Assembly (NCBI GenBank): GCA_017616955.1
Contig: JAFZXD010000030.1
Coordinates: 1-10,117, forward strand
Length of the DNA: 10,117 nt
Source of the DNA: Eubacterium sp.
GTDB taxonomy: Bacteria > Bacillota > Clostridia > Lachnospirales > Lachnospiraceae
Direction: 5' to 3'
Positions 6,523-10,117 of the stretch are shown here, piece by piece. The number at the start of each line of letters is the position of its first letter. The first letter of the stretch is position 1. Under the pieces are notes generated by a model. The model was given only the letters and a program-made list of their open reading frames with translations. It ran no database searches and had not been told where the DNA came from. The translations under genes and the position numbers were made by a program.

Positions 6523-8832
6523 TTAGTGATCTCTGTAGTAGTTGATAAGACATCCGCTTGTGATGATTGTTCTCTCATCATCTGTAAGCTCTCCGAGCTT
6601 AAGTGATATCTCTTTCATGTCTTTATTTACGATATATCCCTTGATCACTTCTGTTTTTTCTTCTACAGCCTTCTTTACATCAGGAATAAAGATGTAATCG
6701 CCGTTTTCGAATCCGTATGGATTATCCTGTGTTGTATCTACTGCATTCTCATCCATGATAAATGGAAGCATTCCCCAGTTGATAAGGTTTGAACGATATC
6801 TCTTTGTCGCATATTCACGAGCGATATTAGCCCAACCACCGAGTACCTTCTGGCATGACGCTGCCTGCTCACGAGCAGAACCGTCACCAGGTTTTACAGC
6901 ATAGATCGTACTACCGAATCCTGTATTCTTACGATTTGCCTCAGAGAACTTCTCTTTAATCGTAGTCATAACTTCTTTGATCTCAGGATATACTTCACAA
7001 GGATGCTCATCATTCTCACGAGCAACTTCTGCTGCATGGAACTCTTTAGCTCTTCCTACATATTCAGGATCCTTACGTGACAGAGTGAACTCTGCAAGTC
7101 CGATAGGATTTGATCTGAATGATGATGTCTCTCCTGAAGGGATGAGCTCATCTGTTGTTGTTACAGGATCAGTTATAACAGAGCAAACCTTGAGGAGTAC
7201 ATTTTCAGTAAGCTCAGGCATAGCTGGCCAAGGCTTGATATTTGGTCCCTGCTTAAGCTCTTCTTCAGGCTTAGCATTCTGCCATCCATCATATACTCTG
7301 TTCTCGTAGATAGACTTATCGAAGAAGTACTTAGGTCCTGTATACTGAACATCTATATCTGTTGCCGGTGTAAGGAATCCCTTGTTAACTGCAGTAGCTG
7401 CAATTGAACGAGCATCCATAAGAGCAACAGAACTGATCTGACCATTCTGAATCTTTGAACCTTCTCTGTTAGGGAAGTTACGTGTTGAATGTCTGATCGA
7501 AAGTGCATTGTTAGCAGGTGTATCTCCGGCACCAAAGCAAGGTCCGCAGAATGCAGTCTTGATGATAGCACCTGTCTTCATGATATCTGCTGCACGTCCG
7601 TTATTAACAAGTTCCATCATAACAGGCATACTTGCAGGATATACATCAAGTGTGAACTCATCATTTCCGATATATGAACCCTTAAGGATATCATCAGCAT
7701 CGCAGATATTCTCGAATCCACCACCGGCACAACCGGCGATGATTCCCTGCTCAACATAGAGCTTTCCATCTCTGATCTTGTCTGTAAGCTTAAACTCTAC
7801 ATCTCCTGTAAGCTGCTTACGTCCATTTTCTTCACACTCGTGAAGAATATCTTTAAGGTTTGCATTCAGTTCTTCAATAGTAAATGTATTTGAAGGATGG
7901 AATGGCAGAGCGATCATAGGACGGATCTTAGAAAGATCTACATATACAACTCCGTCATAGTAAGCAACATCAGCAGGCTTAAGCTCTTTGTAGCCTGACG
8001 GTCTGCAATGTGTCTCAAACCAATCCTTTGTATTATCATCTGTCTTCCAGATAGAAGAAAGACATGTTGTCTCTGTTGTCATTACGTCGATTCCGATACG
8101 GAAGTCGCTTGAAAGCTTATCTACACCAGGACCAACGAATTCCATTACGCTATTCTTAACGTATCCGTTCTTAAATGTAGCTCCGATAAGTGCAAGTGCA
8201 ACGTCCTGAGGACCAACGCCCTTAGTTACCTCACCATCAAGATAGATAGCGATAACCTTTGGAGACTTAACATCATAAGTTCTTCCGAGAAGCTGCTTAG
8301 CAAGCTCTCCACCACCTTCTCCGATAGCCATTGTTCCGAGAGCACCGTAACGTGTATGGCTGTCAGAACCAAGGATCATAGCTCCACACTCAGCGAGCTC
8401 TTCACGAGCATACTGATGGATAACTGCCTGATGAGGAGGAACATAGATTCCGCCATACTTCTTTGCAGCTGAAAGACCGAACATATGATCATCTTCATTT
8501 ATAGTTCCACCAACTGCACAGAGTGAGTTATGGCAGTTTGTAAGAACGTAAGGGATTGGGAACTTCTCAAGTCCTGAAGCCCTTGCTGTCTGAATGATAC
8601 CTACGAATGTGATATCATGTGATGTCATTTTATCGAATTTTATCTTAAGGTTTTCCTCATCGCCTGAAGTATTATGAGCATTTAAAATGCCATTTGCGAT
8701 AGTACCCTTCTTTGCCTCTTCTTTAGATGTTGTGATTCCTTTTGCGGCAAGCTCCTGAACAGCTGAATCTGAATCAGCAACAATCTCAGTGCCGTTTAAA
8801 AGATATGCGCCAGAGTCATATAACTTTACCAT
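6523..8832 (-). CDS. Aconitase-superfamily hydratase, YbhJ type
   Basis: A 769-residue cytoplasmic [4Fe-4S] dehydratase-like enzyme; the reaction is unknown. Three cysteines fit the cluster ligands: C368 in [12 protein letters not shown], and C429 and C432 in CGPCFG. Other aconitase landmarks are [12 protein letters not shown] (155-166), [11 protein letters not shown] (449-459) with the substrate-binding Arg pair, and [10 protein letters not shown] (649-658) with the catalytic Ser in the swivel domain, then [12 protein letters not shown] (680-691). Several positions differ from true aconitase: by eye the Asp-His pair becomes Cys-His (C100-H101), GSCTNS becomes AGCAGG, TDHISPAG becomes TDELIPSG, and SSREH becomes SAREQ. 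This places it with the uncharacterised YbhJ-like hydratases rather than AcnA, AcnB or LeuCD. ATG 8832 has AAAGGAGG five bases upstream, preferred over the start at 8856. A permease gene follows after a terminator. Confidence 0.87.
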   Translation of the reverse strand: MVKLYDSGAYLLNGTEIVADSDSAVQELAAKGITTSKEEAKKGTIANGILNAHNTSGDEENLKIKFDKMTSHDITFVGIIQTARASGLEKFPIPYVLTNCHNSLCAVGGTINEDDHMFGLSAAKKYGGIYVPPHQAVIHQYAREELAECGAMILGSDSHTRYGALGTMAIGEGGGELAKQLLGRTYDVKSPKVIAIYLDGEVTKGVGPQDVALALIGATFKNGYVKNSVMEFVGPGVDKLSSDFRIGIDVMTTETTCLSSIWKTDDNTKDWFETHCRPSGYKELKPADVAYYDGVVYVDLSKIRPMIALPFHPSNTFTIEELNANLKDILHECEENGRKQLTGDVEFKLTDKIRDGKLYVEQGIIAGCAGGGFENICDADDILKGSYIGNDEFTLDVYPASMPVMMELVNNGRAADIMKTGAIIKTAFCGPCFGAGDTPANNALSIRHSTRNFPNREGSKIQNGQISSVALMDARSIAATAVNKGFLTPATDIDVQYTGPKYFFDKSIYENRVYDGWQNAKPEEELKQGPNIKPWPAMPELTENVLLKVCSVITDPVTTTDELIPSGETSSFRSNPIGLAEFTLSRKDPEYVGRAKEFHAAEVARENDEHPCEVYPEIKEVMTTIKEKFSEANRKNTGFGSTIYAVKPGDGSAREQAASCQKVLGGWANIAREYATKRYRSNLINWGMLPFIMDENAVDTTQDNPYGFENGDYIFIPDVKKAVEEKTEVIKGYIVNKDMKEISLKLGELTDDERTIITSGCLINYYRDH

Positions 8833-8837
8833 GTTTT

Positions 8838-8845
8838 CCTCCTTT
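8838..8845 (-). promoter_or_regulatory. Ribosome binding site fixing the hydratase start
   Basis: AAAGGAGG on the minus strand ends 5 nt before ATG 8832. It excludes the in-frame ATG at 8856, which would bury this strong site. Confidence 0.75.
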
Positions 8846-8866
8846 AGATATGTCATACAAGCAGGT

Positions 8867-8879
8867 TCATAACTTATGA
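8867..8879. repeat. 13-bp palindrome in the hydratase leader
   Basis: TCATAA and its complement TTATGA flank a single C. It lies between the candidate -10 box and the ribosome binding site, a place where a repressor could block transcription. The short arms make chance a real possibility. Confidence 0.3.
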
Positions 8880-8897
8880 CTGCTCAAACTGCCCTAT

Positions 8898-8926
8898 ATA
8901 CTAACACACTTTGAAGAAAAATCCAA
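8898..8926 (-). promoter_or_regulatory. Candidate hydratase promoter
   Basis: On the minus strand TTGGAT (8921-8926) and TAGTAT (8898-8903) are 17 nt apart, and the -10 is preceded by TG one base upstream (extended -10). Each box is a partial match (3 and 4 of 6). No terminator is visible between the kinase stop at 8952 and here, so readthrough from the kinase gene may also supply transcription. Confidence 0.4.
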
Positions 8927-8951
8927 AGATTAATTTATAGCTTCTTGCGGA

Positions 8952-10117
8952 TTAAGGTTCCAGTTTTCTGCACACTTCCACATATGCATCAATAAATCCT
9001 TCCGCATCACCTGAGATAAAGTCCATGTCTTTTTCTTTAGCAGCAAACTCGTGTTTCTTTGCTCGTTCACTCAGTTCTTTTAGTCCAAGGGTTGCCATGG
9101 TACTTTTTATCGTATGCGCATCTATCTCATATGCTTTTAAATCCTTAGCTTCCAGATTTTTCTTCATTCGTTCAGAACGTTCGCCGCATTCTGCCGCCAC
9201 ATCAGAAACGATCTCCTCCAGAAGATCTTCATCCTCTGCGCAGTGTCTCAGAGCCGCCTCATAGTTTAATCCTGCAATCGCTGTAAGTCTCTTCTTAACA
9301 GGAGACATAGCAAAGTCTTTCTCCGAATCAGACTTATTAGTCCTATCCTCTGATGGCTCAGGTACTTCCAACACCTTCTCTTCCGGAAGCATATTCTTGA
9401 CTGTCTGCTCCAAAAGCTTTGAATCCAAAGGTTTCGTAAGATAATCATCAAAACCTTCATCAATATACTTCTGACGACTTCCCGCCACAGCATTCGCAGT
9501 CAGAACCACTGCTTTAGTATCTTTATTGAGAGAATCCTTATCTTCTCTTATGATATGCAGAGTTTCTATACCATCAGGCTGAGGCATCATATGATCCAGT
9601 AGAAGAAGATCGTACTTCTTCTCTTTGCATAACTCTATAGCCTGAGTTCCGGAACTGCACAGATCAGGTTTTATACCGGTTCTCTTCAGGAACAGTTTCA
9701 CTATCGTAAGATTAGACTTATTATCATCTACTGCCAGAACCTTTGCATCGGGTGCCGTAAAATCACATTCTTCGAGAATTTCATCATATCCATGATCTGC
9801 TTTCATGAAATCATCTGTAAGAGCATCCTTACTATTATATTTCACAGGAAGATTTACCCAGAATTCAGAACCTGCTCCGTATTCACTTTCAACTCCGAGG
9901 CTTCCTTTCATGGACTCTACTATACTTTTCACTATTGCAAGTCCAAGACCTGTACCCTCTATATTCGCATTTGCCTTAATATCAGCTCTTGAAAATGCAT
10001 CAAACAGATTTTCCTGATCTTCCTTTCGAATACCCTTTCCGGTATCTTTAACTATGATACTAAGTTCATATCCGTCATCTATGTAACTGCCCCCTAGTCT
10101 GAGTGTAACCGAGCCCT
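8952..10117 (-). CDS. Hybrid sensor histidine kinase, C-terminal part (HATPase-REC-HPt)
   Basis: The reading frame is open to the right edge, so the N-terminal sensor and dimerisation/phosphoacceptor-His region are outside; 387 residues are visible. Residues 1-90 are the end of the HATPase_c domain, with the G1 box DTGKGI (24-29), the F box LFDAF (37-41) and the G2 box GTGLGLAIVK (54-63). A receiver domain follows (about 123-245): acidic VDDN (129-132), phospho-acceptor Asp174 in LLLLDHMMP, Thr in VVLTANA and Lys in YLTKPL. After a polar linker (about 247-270) comes an HPt domain (about 282-375) with predicted phospho-His334 in DAHTIKSTMATLGL. The arrangement implies a multistep phosphorelay ending on a separate response regulator, not seen here. 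The signal is unknown. A GTG at 9932 lies inside the G2 box and is not the start. The hydratase gene follows after 119 bp. Confidence 0.93.
   Translation of the reverse strand, partial: GSVTLRLGGSYIDDGYELSIIVKDTGKGIRKEDQENLFDAFSRADIKANANIEGTGLGLAIVKSIVESMKGSLGVESEYGAGSEFWVNLPVKYNSKDALTDDFMKADHGYDEILEECDFTAPDAKVLAVDDNKSNLTIVKLFLKRTGIKPDLCSSGTQAIELCKEKKYDLLLLDHMMPQPDGIETLHIIREDKDSLNKDTKAVVLTANAVAGSRQKYIDEGFDDYLTKPLDSKLLEQTVKNMLPEEKVLEVPEPSEDRTNKSDSEKDFAMSPVKKRLTAIAGLNYEAALRHCAEDEDLLEEIVSDVAAECGERSERMKKNLEAKDLKAYEIDAHTIKSTMATLGLKELSERAKKHEFAAKEKDMDFISGDAEGFIDAYVEVCRKLEP

Noticed and set aside
6087..6545. 152-codon plus-strand reading frame opposite the permease start and the hydratase terminator
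   Set aside because: It runs through the permease coding region, the palindrome and the terminator hairpin, with no ribosome binding site or recognisable motif.
9930..9932. GTG as a start codon for a shorter receiver-HPt protein
   Set aside because: It falls inside the conserved G2 box of the HATPase domain, and the frame continues upstream with clear G1 and F boxes to the window edge.

Overview
The window looks like chromosomal DNA from an anaerobic, low-to-moderate G+C Gram-positive bacterium of class Clostridia, most likely a Lachnospiraceae relative. This is inferred from strong AGGAGG-type ribosome binding sites, the glgC-glgD pair, SpoVG next to GlmU, and the overall protein character. 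All nine recognisable genes lie on the minus strand, so transcription runs from high to low coordinates. There are no tRNA or rRNA genes, insertion sequences, CRISPR arrays or phage genes that I can see.

Following transcription: (1) 10117-8952 is the 3' part of a hybrid sensor histidine kinase (ATPase domain end, receiver, HPt), cut by the window edge. (2) 8832-6523 is a 769-aa aconitase-superfamily hydratase of the E. coli YbhJ type, closed by a strong intrinsic terminator. (3) 6394-5243 is a YbiR-like anion permease of the ArsB/CitMHS/SLC13 superfamily, preceded by a perfect 10+10 bp inverted repeat. (4) 5116-3618 is an nfeD-SPFH (stomatin/QmcA-like) membrane pair with its own terminator. 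(5) After a 315-bp AT-rich gap come glgC (3302-2031), glgD (2029-905) and spoVG (877-605), closely spaced and ending in one terminator. (6) From 441 to the left edge is the 5' part of glmU behind a clear sigma-A promoter.

Functionally, GlgC/GlgD make ADP-glucose for glycogen and GlmU makes UDP-GlcNAc for the wall, so the left third concerns nucleotide-sugar synthesis, with the RNA-binding regulator SpoVG between the two pathways. NfeD and the SPFH protein are expected to form a membrane-microdomain assembly. The hydratase and permease may handle a related carboxylate, but no substrate can be read from the sequence.

Most of the window is ordinary core genome, and I do not see an undescribed multi-gene system. 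The points most worth a second look are the altered active site of the aconitase-like enzyme and its permease neighbour, the palindrome upstream of the permease, the apparent glgC-glgD-spoVG operon, and eight consecutive 11-residue repeats in the SPFH protein.
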